From Pseudohaliea rubra DSM 19751 (GTDB lineage Bacteria > Pseudomonadota > Gammaproteobacteria > Pseudomonadales > Halieaceae), in the NCBI RefSeq assembly GCF_000764025.1, contig NZ_KN234747.1, positions 62,001-126,000 on the forward strand: 64,000 nucleotides of DNA, read 5' to 3'. The notes under the pieces are model-generated. The model ran no database searches. It was given only the letters and a program-made list of their open reading frames with translations, and was not told the DNA's origin. Every line of letters begins with the position of its first letter. Position 1 is the first letter of the stretch. Of this stretch, positions 10,056-19,288 are shown piece by piece. Position numbers and translations under genes: made by a program.

Positions 10056-11963
10056 TCAGTCTTCTGAGGCGTCTTCTTCCTCGCTCTCCTCCTCTACTTC
10101 GTTCTCCTCTACTTCGTCCTCCTCTGCTTCGTCCTCCTCTGCTTCGTCCGCGGCGCCGTCGTCATCTGCGCTGTCGTCGTCGGCATCGTCCGCATCGTCG
10201 TCATCGGCGCCGTCCTCGTCAATACCGTTATCATCCGCGCTGTCGTCGTCATCTTCGTTGCTGTCGATGTCGGCCTCGAGGAGGTTGCCGGCGAGATCGA
10301 AGGTCAACTCGATCCCGCTCACCAGTACCACCTCGTACTCGTCTTCGTCGCGGTAGGCGATGGCGATATCCCTGCCGGGGAAATTGGTCGCGATGCTGTC
10401 GAGAATGACCTGGGGCAGCTCAGCACCGGTGATCGGCTCATCATCATCGTCACGGAAATCCCGGTCGCCGTCGAGGACAGCTGCGAACTCGAACTCGACC
10501 TCGTCGGCGGTGCCGTCGTTGTTGTCGTCTTCGACCTTCACCAGGGCGCCGGGCTCAAGGTTTGCGTAGAAGGCCGCCGCGCCGATGTCGTCGTCGACTG
10601 CGTTCTCGAAGGCTGCACCGGTGGTGCTGAAGGTCACGCCCAGCAGGGTCAGGCTGCTGCCATTCATGAAGGCTTCTACCGGCGCCTGCAGCAGGCGCTC
10701 GACGTCGTCTTCGTCCCGGTCAATGCGGGTGGCGAGGAGCCGGGCGCCGTCCTGCACAGCCTCGGCCTCAAGATAGTCGCCGCTGCGCAGATCCTGGATC
10801 GTGAGAAATGGCAGGCCGTCCCGGTCATCATCGAACAACGTGCGGTTGTCCGTTGCCAGCTCGATGCTGCCGCCGGCGTAGCCCAGAGTGACGATACCTG
10901 TCGCGACATCGACGGCCGTCGCCGGTGCCTCCAGCTTGATGCGGCCGCGCCGGGCCTGCACGCGGCTGGCTACCAGTACGCTGCCGTCCCAGCTGCCGTC
11001 GACCTCGACAATGGCGCCGTTGCGGAGCGCGAGATCTGTGGGCTCCCGTACGGCGCTGGTAGCGTCGACGGGGACCCCGGCGACACTGAAGCTTGCATCG
11101 TCGAGGTAACCGGCCACGGCGCCTTCGACACGCGCGGCCTCGCCGGCCGTGAACCTTCCTCCGGGGCCGTCGTCGCGGCTGATGCGCTCAGCAACCAGCG
11201 TGCCGTCCTGCAGCGTGCCGCGTACTTCGACCCGCTGGCCGTCGGCAAGGGCGTCTTCCGGCAGGTTCTGGAGTGTTGCGTTGGCCGCGTCCACGGTGCG
11301 GTCACCGAGAAGGAAGGAGGTGCCGGCAAGGCCCGTCACCACTCCCTTCACAGAGACACTGCTCTGGCCCGGGAGGAAGTCGTCATCGCGATCGATGCGG
11401 GTTGCCCGGAGGCGCCCGTCTGCCGCCTCGTAGCCGGAGACCTCGACCACATCGCCGACGGCCAGGGTGGTGAAAGACACCCCGGCGAAGACCGTGCCGG
11501 TGCGTTCGGCAAGAACCCGGCGCCCCAGGATCGTCAGCTGCAGCGTGGTGCCGTCGGCGTTGAGCTCGAGGCTGTCGATGGGGCCCTTGAGCTCCGCCGC
11601 GAAGGTCACCCGCTCCGCGCTGCCGTTGGCGCCATCGTCGTCCACCGTGCCGGTCACCGTGACTACCATGCCGAGGCCGAGCTCAGCCTCGCTAGCGCTT
11701 TCACCGTTTACGGTGATTTCGGCCTCGTCGACCTCGAACCGCACGCCATTGACGAAGATGCTGCCGGTACCGTTGATGGTTCCGCTGCTGGTCAGGCCGG
11801 TGCCGCCGATGCCGCCGCCGCCGTCACCGGAGGGAGGCGGCGCGGCAGCCGCAAGGTCGCCGCCACCACCGCCGCCACCGCCACCGCCACCGCCACCGCC
11901 GCAGGCTACAATAAGGGCGAGGATAGTGGCACAGGCGGCCAGGCGCAGGGGGGCGGGGATCAT
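10056..11963 (-). CDS. DUF5666 repeat lipoprotein with acidic tail (module copy 2)
   Basis: A 635-residue predicted lipoprotein (lipobox ending in Cys21 of LIVAC, then 13 Gly). The repeat region aligns along most of its length with the copy at 7297-9153, including the shared N-terminal block GTGSIFVNG and unit ends such as LLATRIDRD. Asp-rich loops DDNNDGTADEVEF and similar resemble calcium sites. The C-terminal 70 or so residues are almost entirely Asp, Glu, Ala and Ser, quite unlike the Gly/Pro tail of copy 1. The ATG overlaps the stop of the DUF6502 gene (11960-11963). Exported; function unknown. Confidence 0.8.
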   Translation of the reverse strand: MIPAPLRLAACATILALIVACGGGGGGGGGGGGGGDLAAAAPPPSGDGGGGIGGTGLTSSGTINGTGSIFVNGVRFEVDEAEITVNGESASEAELGLGMVVTVTGTVDDDGANGSAERVTFAAELKGPIDSLELNADGTTLQLTILGRRVLAERTGTVFAGVSFTTLAVGDVVEVSGYEAADGRLRATRIDRDDDFLPGQSSVSVKGVVTGLAGTSFLLGDRTVDAANATLQNLPEDALADGQRVEVRGTLQDGTLVAERISRDDGPGGRFTAGEAARVEGAVAGYLDDASFSVAGVPVDATSAVREPTDLALRNGAIVEVDGSWDGSVLVASRVQARRGRIKLEAPATAVDVATGIVTLGYAGGSIELATDNRTLFDDDRDGLPFLTIQDLRSGDYLEAEAVQDGARLLATRIDRDEDDVERLLQAPVEAFMNGSSLTLLGVTFSTTGAAFENAVDDDIGAAAFYANLEPGALVKVEDDNNDGTADEVEFEFAAVLDGDRDFRDDDDEPITGAELPQVILDSIATNFPGRDIAIAYRDEDEYEVVLVSGIELTFDLAGNLLEADIDSNEDDDDSADDNGIDEDGADDDDADDADDDSADDDGAADEAEEDEAEEDEVEENEVEEESEEEDASED

Positions 11964-12775
11964 GATGCCGGTTCCTCGTCGATCTCGTCGTCATAATAAT
12001 AGATGCCGACAGCGACGTAGCGTGCGCGCTCGTCCTCGTCGGGGTCTACCTGGTGCTCGGAAAGCCATCGATGATACGTCTCGAGCAGGGCCTGGGATTG
12101 TTCGGTGGACAGGGCCCGGAAGGCCGGCAGGGCGCTCGCCCGGACGCTACTGTTGGAGACCTTGCGCTGGAACACGCGGCGCCCTTTCTCGCTGTTGATG
12201 TTGTGCCCAATGGTGCCGACGAGCTCGCCGACGTCCTTGCCGAGGATCTCGATATGTTCTACCGGTGTCTGCGTTGGCAGGTAGGCGCGCTCTCGCAGGA
12301 GCACGTGATCGTCCGCCAGCGTCGCCGTATTGCTGGCCTCGAGAATCGTCAGCATGGCGCTCGGGGGGATGTCGCCGCTGTAGTCCTTCACCAGCAGGGC
12401 GAAGCTGCGTGGACCTTCCAGGGGCAGGGCCGCCGGCTCGCCGCGGTCGTCGTGGAAGCGTGGATCCACCAGCCAGCCGCTGACGACGCGGATCGCCCGG
12501 TTGTAGCGGTGGGTCCGGTCGCTGTCGGCTTCCAGGTCGAGGTCATGGACCCGCCTGGCCTCTTTCCGGGTCAGCCCGGTCAGGGCGGACACGGCGGAGA
12601 TGCTCGGACGCTTGCCGAGGGCCTTCAGATGACGCAGCCCCTCGTCTGTGTAAGCCTTGCGCGCGAGTTCGGCAAAGGTGCCATAGGCCATACCGTGCCG
12701 CAGCAGTATGCGCACCAGGGGGCGTAGCAGCCGGTAGACGGCGTGACGAAGGGCGCTGGTGAGGGCGTCTGACAT
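11960..12775 (-). CDS. DUF6502 family protein (module copy 2)
   Basis: A 271-residue cytoplasmic protein, paralogous to 9150-9968 over its whole length (by eye well over half of positions agree). PSISAVSALTGLTRKEARRVHD (about residues 57-77) is a probable helix-turn-helix. First gene of the four-gene run of two modules; its start is divergent from the peroxiredoxin gene, and a 19-base near-palindrome lies in the gap at 12828-12846. Regulation of its lipoprotein partner is a reasonable but untested guess. Confidence 0.8.
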   Translation of the reverse strand: MSDALTSALRHAVYRLLRPLVRILLRHGMAYGTFAELARKAYTDEGLRHLKALGKRPSISAVSALTGLTRKEARRVHDLDLEADSDRTHRYNRAIRVVSGWLVDPRFHDDRGEPAALPLEGPRSFALLVKDYSGDIPPSAMLTILEASNTATLADDHVLLRERAYLPTQTPVEHIEILGKDVGELVGTIGHNINSEKGRRVFQRKVSNSSVRASALPAFRALSTEQSQALLETYHRWLSEHQVDPDEDERARYVAVGIYYYDDEIDEEPAS

Positions 12776-12827
12776 GTTGGGAATTTAATCCCAGCTGTGA
12801 CCGGCGTCAAGGTATGCAGCGCTTGTG

Positions 12828-12846
12828 ATCGATCGCTCCGATCAAT
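12828..12846. promoter_or_regulatory. near-perfect palindrome, possible operator
   Basis: ATCGATCG-CTC-CGATCAAT: eight-base arms that pair at seven positions, lying between the divergent DUF6502 gene (start 12775) and the peroxiredoxin gene (start 12968). The symmetry suggests a dimeric regulator, but I do not recognise the motif and it does not have the ATAG/CTAT spacing of an OxyR site. Confidence 0.35.
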
Positions 12847-12967
12847 CTTATCAGTATTTACCGTTTCACCGATGCATTACCTGTGCTTAGGCTATTGAAG
12901 TCTGTCCCGCTTGCCCCCATCTGATCTCCGGCAAGTTTTTTCATCCCTGTTCAAGGAGGATTCACCC

Positions 12968-13540
12968 ATGAGCACGCAAACCCGCGTACCGGAAGTTACC
13001 TTCAAGTGTCGCGTTCGCGACGAATCCATCGGCGGCGATAACCCCTACCGCTGGGAAGACAAGACCACGGCCGACATCTTCGGCGGCAAGAAGGTGGTCC
13101 TGTTCGCACTGCCCGGTGCCTTCACGCCGACCTGCTCCTCCAATCACCTGCCCCGTTACGACGAGCTCTACGAGGAGTTCAAGGCGCAGGGCGTGGACGA
13201 GGTTGTCTGTCTGTCCGTGAACGATGCTTTCGTCATGTTCAAGTGGGGCAACGAGCAGGGCAACAAGAACATCTTCCTGCTGCCCGACGGCAACGGTGAG
13301 TTCTCTCGCAAGATGGGCATGCTGGTCGACAAGTCCAACCTGGGCTTCGGCATGCGCTCCTGGCGCTACTCCATGCTGGTAAACGACGGCGTCATCGAGA
13401 AGCTGTTCGTTGAGCCGGACTACGGCGACAACTGCCCGACGGATCCCTTCGAGGTCTCCGATGCTGACACCATGCTCGCCTACCTCAAGGGCACGGAGTC
13501 TGCGGGCGTATCCGAGCCGCGCAAGGCGTTCGTCGGCTGA
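12968..13540 (+). CDS. peroxiredoxin (Prx5-like, redoxin family)
   Basis: Thiol peroxidase of 190 residues reducing H2O2 and organic hydroperoxides in the cytoplasm. The catalytic motif [14 protein letters not shown] contains the peroxidatic Cys (T-x2-C) in the Prx5 context; [19 protein letters not shown] is the conserved dimer-interface region. No glutaredoxin domain is fused. The ATG at 12968 is chosen because a strong AAGGAGGA ribosome site lies 6 bases before it. The gene is monocistronic, ending in a strong terminator 30 bases downstream. Confidence 0.93.
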   Translation: MSTQTRVPEVTFKCRVRDESIGGDNPYRWEDKTTADIFGGKKVVLFALPGAFTPTCSSNHLPRYDELYEEFKAQGVDEVVCLSVNDAFVMFKWGNEQGNKNIFLLPDGNGEFSRKMGMLVDKSNLGFGMRSWRYSMLVNDGVIEKLFVEPDYGDNCPTDPFEVSDADTMLAYLKGTESAGVSEPRKAFVG

Positions 13541-13571
13541 CGCGACGTCGCACACTCCTGAAAGGTCCTTG

Positions 13572-13608
13572 AAACCCCGGGGCGCACAGGCGCCCCGGGG
13601 TTTTTTTT
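13572..13608 (+). terminator. rho-independent terminator of the peroxiredoxin gene
   Basis: Perfect 11-base stem (13575-13585 with 13590-13600), loop ACAG, followed by eight T. The AAA/TTT flanks extend the pairing. Textbook intrinsic terminator. Confidence 0.95.
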
Positions 13609-13686
13609 GGTTCATCGCAGCGTTCCGGGTGGCAGCCTTACCTGGCCGGGGCGCTGCTCGAGATGCATGCATCGCAATATTCCGGG

Positions 13687-13755
13687 CCGGCCGCGGGAGG
13701 GTGTCCCCACCAAGCGAATATCCTGGAGCGACTGGGGGCACCCTCCCGCAGCCGG
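13687..13755 (+). repeat. structured intergenic repeat, copy A
   Basis: A 69-base hairpin: 17-base arms (13687-13703 and 13739-13755) pair at 16 positions. The loop side carries ACCAAGCG and GGAGCGACTGGGGG, which recur in copy B at 55340-55414, while the outer stem bases differ between the copies yet remain paired. It sits between the peroxiredoxin terminator and the start of the propeller gene at 13898. The rest of this 357-base gap (13541-13897) shows no gene. It could be a REP-type repeat or a structured RNA. Confidence 0.65.
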
Positions 13756-13897
13756 TCCTACCGTCTTGGGTCTCTGCCGAACCCGAAGTACGCGAGGTGC
13801 CAGGGGTGACCGCATTTTCCGCCCCGGGGGACCTTTCGCTCAGGCCTGAGGATGCTACCATCCGGCTTTTTCCCTTTTCCGGCTCCGGAGTCGATGT

Positions 13898-16800
13898 ATG
13901 ATTCGACGTCTCACCACCGCTCTCTCCCTAGCCTGCCTCGTCGCCGCTGCGCCCCTGGCCGGCGCGGCCGAAGCACCAGGCAGCGCAGGGGAGGGTAACC
14001 CCTTCAGCGGCCTGGGCTGGCGCAACATCGGCCCCGCCTTTATGTCCGGGCGCATTGCCGATGTCGCCTGGGACCCCACGGACCACAGCGTGTGGTATGT
14101 GGGCGTGGGTTCCGGCGGCGTGTGGAAGACGAGCAACGCCGGCACCACCTGGACGCCGGTATTCGATGAGCAGCCTGTGTATTCCATCGGCTCCGTTGCC
14201 GTGGACCCGGGTAACCCGAGCCGGGTCTGGGTCGGCACGGGCGAGAACGTCGGCGGCCGCCACGTCGGCTTCGGCGACGGGATCTACCGCTCCGATGACG
14301 GGGGCAAGAGCTGGCAGAATATGGGGCTGGCCGAGTCCGAGCACATCTCGACGATTGTCGTTCACCCCGAGGACCCGGATACGGTCTGGGTCGCCGTGCA
14401 GGGGCCGCTCTGGTCCCCCGGCGGTGAGCGCGGGCTGTACATGACCACGGACGGTGGTGAGACCTGGGAAAAGACCCTCGGCGGTGGGGAATGGACCGGC
14501 GTTACCGACGTCGTTATCGACCCGCGCAACCCGGACGTGCTCTACGCCGCCACCTGGCAGCACCACCGCACCGTCGCGGCCTATATGGGCGGTGGGCCGG
14601 AGAGCGGCCTGCATCGCTCCGAGGACGGCGGCCGGACCTGGACCCGGCTCGAGAAAGGCCTGCCGGAAGGCAACATGGGCAAGATCGGCCTCGCCATCTC
14701 GCCGCAGGACCCGGACGTCGTCTACGCGGCGATTGAACTCGACCGCCGCACCGGGGGCGTCTGGCGCTCCGCTGACCGCGGTGCGTCCTGGGAGAAGGGC
14801 GCCGACGCCGTCGCCGGCGGCACGGGCCCGCACTACTATCAGGAACTTTACGCCAGCCCGCACCGCTTTGATGAGCTGTATCTCGTCGGGGTGCGGGTGC
14901 AGAAGTCCACGGACGGCGGCAAGTCCTTCGAGACCATGGCCACGCAGACGCAGCACAGCGATATCCACGCCATCAACTTTCATCCCGATGATCCCGAGTA
15001 CCTGATGATGGGGACGGACGGCGGCCTCTACGAGAGCTGGGACCGGGGCGAGACCTGGCGTTTCCTGGCTAACCTGCCGGTCACCCAGTATTACAAGCTC
15101 GCGCTCGATGACAGCGAGCCCTTCTACAACATCTACGGCGGTACCCAGGACAACAATACCCAGGGCGGCCCCGCGCGTACGGACAACGTCCACGGCATCC
15201 GCAACGCCGACTGGAAAGTGGTGCTGGGCGCCGATGGTCACCAGCCCGCCACAGAGCCGGGTAACCCGGACATCCTCTACGCCGAGTGGCAGCAGGGAAA
15301 CCTGAACCGTATCGACCTGACCACCGGCGAGACGGTCTACATCCAGCCACAGCCGGCCCCCGGGGACCCGCCGGAACGCTTCAACTGGGATTCACCGATC
15401 CTGGTCAGTCCGCACCAGCCCACGCGACTTTATTATGCCTCGCAGCGCGTCTGGCGCTCGGATGATCGCGGCGACAGCTGGACGGCCGTCTCCGGCGACC
15501 TCACCCGCAATGAGAAGCGCGTGGATCTGCCCCTGATGGAGCAGACCTGGGGCTGGGACGCGCCCTGGGACCTGTTCGCCATGTCCATGTATAACAGCAT
15601 CACCTCCCTGGCCGAGTCGCCGCTCGTCGAGGGCCTTCTCTATGCGGGCACCGACGACGGCCTGATCGCCGTCTCCGAGGATGGCGGTGAGAACTGGCGC
15701 CGGCTGGAGGTCGGCAAGCTGCCGGGCGTGCCGGAGCGCGCCTTCGTCAACGACATCCGTGCCGACCTGCACGATCCGGATACGGTGTACGTCGCGCTCG
15801 ACAACCACAAGTACGGCGACTTCGCGCCCTACCTGCTGGTGAGCCGGGACCGCGGCAAGAGCTGGAAGAGCATCGTCGGCGACCTGCCGGATAAGCACCT
15901 TGTGTGGCGCCTCGTGCAGGATCATGTGCGGTCGGAGCTGCTCTTTGCGGCGACGGAGTTCGGCGTCTTCTTCACTATCGACGCAGGCAGGCACTGGCAC
16001 GAGCTCGACGGCAACATGCCGACGATTCCGCTGCGTGACATCCAGATCCAGCGCCGTGAAAACGACCTGGTGGCAGCGAGCTTCGGCCGTGGCTTCTTCG
16101 TGCTCGATGACTACACGCCACTGCGCGAACTGACGCCGGAGATGCTCGAGGCTGAGGCGACCCTGTTCACGCCCCGCGATGCGGACTGGTACCACGAGCG
16201 CGGCGTGCTTGGCTCGACCCGCCGTGGCAGCCAGGGCGATGCGCTCTACGTGGCCGACAACCCGCCCTTCGGCGCGGTGCTGACCTATCATCTCGCCGAG
16301 GGTTTCGAGAGCCGTGAAGCGCAGCGCCAGGCGGATGAAAAGGCCCGCCGGGAGGCCGGCAAGGCGATCACCTTCCCCGCCTGGGAAGCACTCGAGGCGG
16401 AGCGCCGGCAAGCGGCTCCCGCGCTCGAGCTGGTTATCCGCGACGCCGACGGCACGGTGCTCCGCCGCGTGCCGGCACCGGCGGAGAAAGGCTTCCACCG
16501 TGTGGCCTGGGACCTGCGCCACCCGTATACGGGGTCCACTGAGACGCCGAACAACTGGCAGGGGCTGCCGCCGAGAGGCTTCCTGGTAGCGCCAGGGAAG
16601 TACAGCGCCGAATTGGTCCTGCAGAAGGACGGTGAAGCCCGCGCCCTCGCGGGGCCGGTCAGCTTCGCTGTGGAGCGCCTCTACGAGGGGGCACTTGAGG
16701 GCGCTCCCGTGGAGGAAGTCGCCGCCTTCTGGAAGGAAGTCGCTGCCGTTGAAGGCCAGTTCAGCGCCGCTCGCTATGCGCTCGAGGATGCGTTCGAGGC

Positions 16801-17179
16801 GGTCGATGCGCTCGAGACCGCCCTCGAGCGAACGCCCGCGGCCCCCGGCGAGCTCGACGGACAGCTGCACAATCTCCGTCAGCTTCTCTATGGCCTCGAC
16901 CAGGGGCTGAACGGGCACCGGTCGAAGCAGGCCATCGGTGCCGACGAGGTACACCGGGTCGGCAACTGGTTGGCGCACGCCAAGATGGGGGTGAGCAACT
17001 CCAGCTATGGCCCGACGCCGGCGCACCGGCAGTCCCTCGGCTATGCCCGGGAAGCCCTGGCGCCGCTGCGCGAACAGCTGAACGACATCCTTAAGAGGGA
17101 TCTGCCGTCCCTGCGCAGCGCGCTGCTCAACGCCGGTGCTCCCTGGAGCATGGGCCAGGTCGTCCCTTCCGGCGAGTGA
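13898..17179 (+). CDS. secreted VPS10/sortilin-type BNR beta-propeller protein
   Basis: A 1093-residue exported protein with a cleavable signal peptide (residues 1-24, ending AGA). Residues about 40-740 are beta-propeller blades with many Asp-box (BNR) motifs of the form S-x-D-x-G-x-T/S-W (e.g. SDDGGKSW, STDGGKSF, SEDGGENW, SRDRGKSW), as in sortilin/VPS10-like and glycosidase-like proteins. A C-terminal region of about 300 residues has a FlgD-like beta domain (VLRRVPAPAEKGFHRVAWDLR) and a helical end. Catalysis is not demonstrated for the family. The stop overlaps the GTG start of a TonB receptor gene, suggesting joint use of a ligand. Confidence 0.88.
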   Translation: MIRRLTTALSLACLVAAAPLAGAAEAPGSAGEGNPFSGLGWRNIGPAFMSGRIADVAWDPTDHSVWYVGVGSGGVWKTSNAGTTWTPVFDEQPVYSIGSVAVDPGNPSRVWVGTGENVGGRHVGFGDGIYRSDDGGKSWQNMGLAESEHISTIVVHPEDPDTVWVAVQGPLWSPGGERGLYMTTDGGETWEKTLGGGEWTGVTDVVIDPRNPDVLYAATWQHHRTVAAYMGGGPESGLHRSEDGGRTWTRLEKGLPEGNMGKIGLAISPQDPDVVYAAIELDRRTGGVWRSADRGASWEKGADAVAGGTGPHYYQELYASPHRFDELYLVGVRVQKSTDGGKSFETMATQTQHSDIHAINFHPDDPEYLMMGTDGGLYESWDRGETWRFLANLPVTQYYKLALDDSEPFYNIYGGTQDNNTQGGPARTDNVHGIRNADWKVVLGADGHQPATEPGNPDILYAEWQQGNLNRIDLTTGETVYIQPQPAPGDPPERFNWDSPILVSPHQPTRLYYASQRVWRSDDRGDSWTAVSGDLTRNEKRVDLPLMEQTWGWDAPWDLFAMSMYNSITSLAESPLVEGLLYAGTDDGLIAVSEDGGENWRRLEVGKLPGVPERAFVNDIRADLHDPDTVYVALDNHKYGDFAPYLLVSRDRGKSWKSIVGDLPDKHLVWRLVQDHVRSELLFAATEFGVFFTIDAGRHWHELDGNMPTIPLRDIQIQRRENDLVAASFGRGFFVLDDYTPLRELTPEMLEAEATLFTPRDADWYHERGVLGSTRRGSQGDALYVADNPPFGAVLTYHLAEGFESREAQRQADEKARREAGKAITFPAWEALEAERRQAAPALELVIRDADGTVLRRVPAPAEKGFHRVAWDLRHPYTGSTETPNNWQGLPPRGFLVAPGKYSAELVLQKDGEARALAGPVSFAVERLYEGALEGAPVEEVAAFWKEVAAVEGQFSAARYALEDAFEAVDALETALERTPAAPGELDGQLHNLRQLLYGLDQGLNGHRSKQAIGADEVHRVGNWLAHAKMGVSNSSYGPTPAHRQSLGYAREALAPLREQLNDILKRDLPSLRSALLNAGAPWSMGQVVPSGE

Positions 17180-19242
17180 ACAGGCGCCGCCGCCATCGCC
17201 TCTTCGGAGTGCGGTGGCTGGCTGCAGCAGTTTGCCTTGCTGCAGGCCGCGCGGTGGCCATGCCGGCGCCGGCGTTTGAGGTCGTCGAGGTGACCGCCCG
17301 CCGCCTGGCGTCGCCGGCGCAGAGCGCGAGTGTGGCGGTGGCACGCCGCGTGCCGGCGGCCGCGAGCGAGACGGCGCCGGTGCTGCCGTCGGATCTCTTC
17401 CGGGGCATGCCTGGCACTTTCGTCCAGCAGACCACTCCCGGGCAGGGGATTCCCATTGTCCGGGGCCTGAAGGGGAGCCAGGTGCTCCATCTCGTCGACG
17501 GTTTCCGTATCAATAACGCTTTCTATCGCAGCGCCCCCAACCAGTACCTGGGGCTGGTGCCCACTGCGGGTATTGCCGCGGTGGAGGTCGCGCGGGGTGC
17601 AGTCGCGACGCTCTACGGCAGCGACGCCATGGGCGGTGCCGTGCAGGTTGTGACCCGGCCGCCGGCCTTCGACCAGCCCCTCAGCGCTTTTGGCCGGGCC
17701 GCCTGGGTTTTCAGCGACGAGGGCCGGCAGGTCACGGCAGGCCTTGCCTAGGGAAACGCAGGCAACGCGGTGGAGCTGGCGGTGCAGTCGGTCGCCATCA
17801 GGGACCGCCGGACCGGAGGCGGTGACACCGTGCGCCCCAGCGGCTACGAGAGCCGTGGCGTTAACCTTATGACGCGGCATCGCCTTCCTGGCGGCGGGGA
17901 GTGGCGCCTGCTGGCGCAGCACGTCGCACAGCCATCGACGCCGCGGGTCGACGAGCTGGTGCCCGGTTTCGGCCAGCTGCTGCCGTCGTCTTCCCTGTTC
18001 GAGTTCTCACCGAACGAACGCAGCTTCCTCGGGCTGGTGCTGGAGCCGGCCGTGGACCGGCCCTGGGCAGATCACGCCCGGCTGCAGCTTGGCTGGCAGC
18101 GTATCAATGATGGCCGCAAGACCCGTGACTTCAGCAGTCCCCTGCTGTTCACGGAGCAGAACCGCAGCGACCTCTACAGCGCCTCCCTGGTGCTGGCGAA
18201 GCGCTGGACCGCCGGGCACCGCACGCGCTATGGCATGGACGTCACCGGTGACGAGGTACGCAGTGGCCGCCAGCTTACCGTCGGCGCCCGCCGGCCGGCC
18301 GCCGTTGCCCCGCGCTATCCCGACGGCTCGGAACTGGCCAGCGCGGCGCTTTTCGTCACCCACTCCTGGAGCCCCCGGCCCGCCACCGGCATAGAGCTCG
18401 GCGCACGCTACAGCCGCTACCGGGTCGACCTTGCGGCCACAGCGCCGGCTCCGGGAGTGCGGCTTGAGCCCGACAACCTCAGCCTGCAGTTCGGTCTGCG
18501 CCAGGAGCTGGTCGCGAGCCTCTCCCTCCTCGCGAACGTTTCCGAGGGGTTCCGCGTTCCCAACATCTTCGACTTGGGCACCCTGGGTCCGCGCCCGGGC
18601 AACCGTTTCAATGCAGCCAACCCCGACCTCGGTCCGGAGCAAGTGCTGAGCACGGACCTCGGCCTGCGCTGGGAGGGGGAGGATCTGCGTGCTGAGCTGT
18701 TTCTGTTCCGCCTTGACTACGAGGATCGCATTACCAGCGTGGAAACCGGTGCGACGTCGCCCACGGGGCGTTTTGTCGTCACCAGCGAGAACATCGGCCG
18801 TTCCCGCGTCCACGGCGCCGAGTTCGGGTTGTGGGCGCAGCTGTCACCACGGCTCGCTCTCGATGCCACGGCCAACTGGACCCGCGGTGAGGAGCGGCCC
18901 GGCGATGGCACCACGGCCCCTGGGGACCGGATTCCCCCCCTTTATGGACGGCTTGCGCTGGCCTGGGACCCGGCGGGCCCCTGGCGGGGCCGCGCCGTGC
19001 TGCAGTTCGCTGCTGAACAGGACCGGCTCGGCCCCCGGGATGTGCGCGACCCCCGCATCGACCCGAACGGCACCGATGGCTGGACCGTCTGGCATCTGCA
19101 GGCGCAGCGCGAGGTCGGCAAGCGCTGGACCGTGACCGTGGGTGTCGACAACGTCTTTGACAGCCGCTACCGGGAGCACGGCTCCGGCATCGATGCCCCG
19201 GGCCGGGGCCTGGTGTTCGCCTTGGAGGCGGGGCTGCCTTGA
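17176..19242 (+). pseudogene. TonB-dependent receptor interrupted by an in-frame TAG
   Basis: Outer-membrane receptor gene read in one frame across 688 codons, interrupted by TAG at 17749-17751. Before it: signal peptide (to about residue 28) and plug domain (IPIVRGLKGSQVLHLVDGFRI, then EVARGAVATLYGSDAMGGAV). After it, in the same frame, the beta-barrel continues (ELAVQSVAIRDRRTGG) to the C-terminal strand GRGLVFALEAGLP. Without the stop it would be a normal-length receptor, so a single base change (e.g. TAC or TAT Tyr to TAG) or a sequencing error explains it. GTG start overlaps the propeller gene stop. Confidence 0.85.
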
Positions 19243-19288
19243 GAGCTCTGCAAGCGTTCTGTTACCCGGCGACGCTATACTGTCGCCC

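Noticed and set aside
11870-11905. GGT/CCACCG microsatellite-like tract
   Set aside because: It encodes the polyglycine linker just after the lipobox of the DUF5666 protein; similar linkers occur in many lipoproteins.
15392-17344. 650-codon minus-strand open frame
   Set aside because: Shadow of the propeller gene; no domain or ribosome site.
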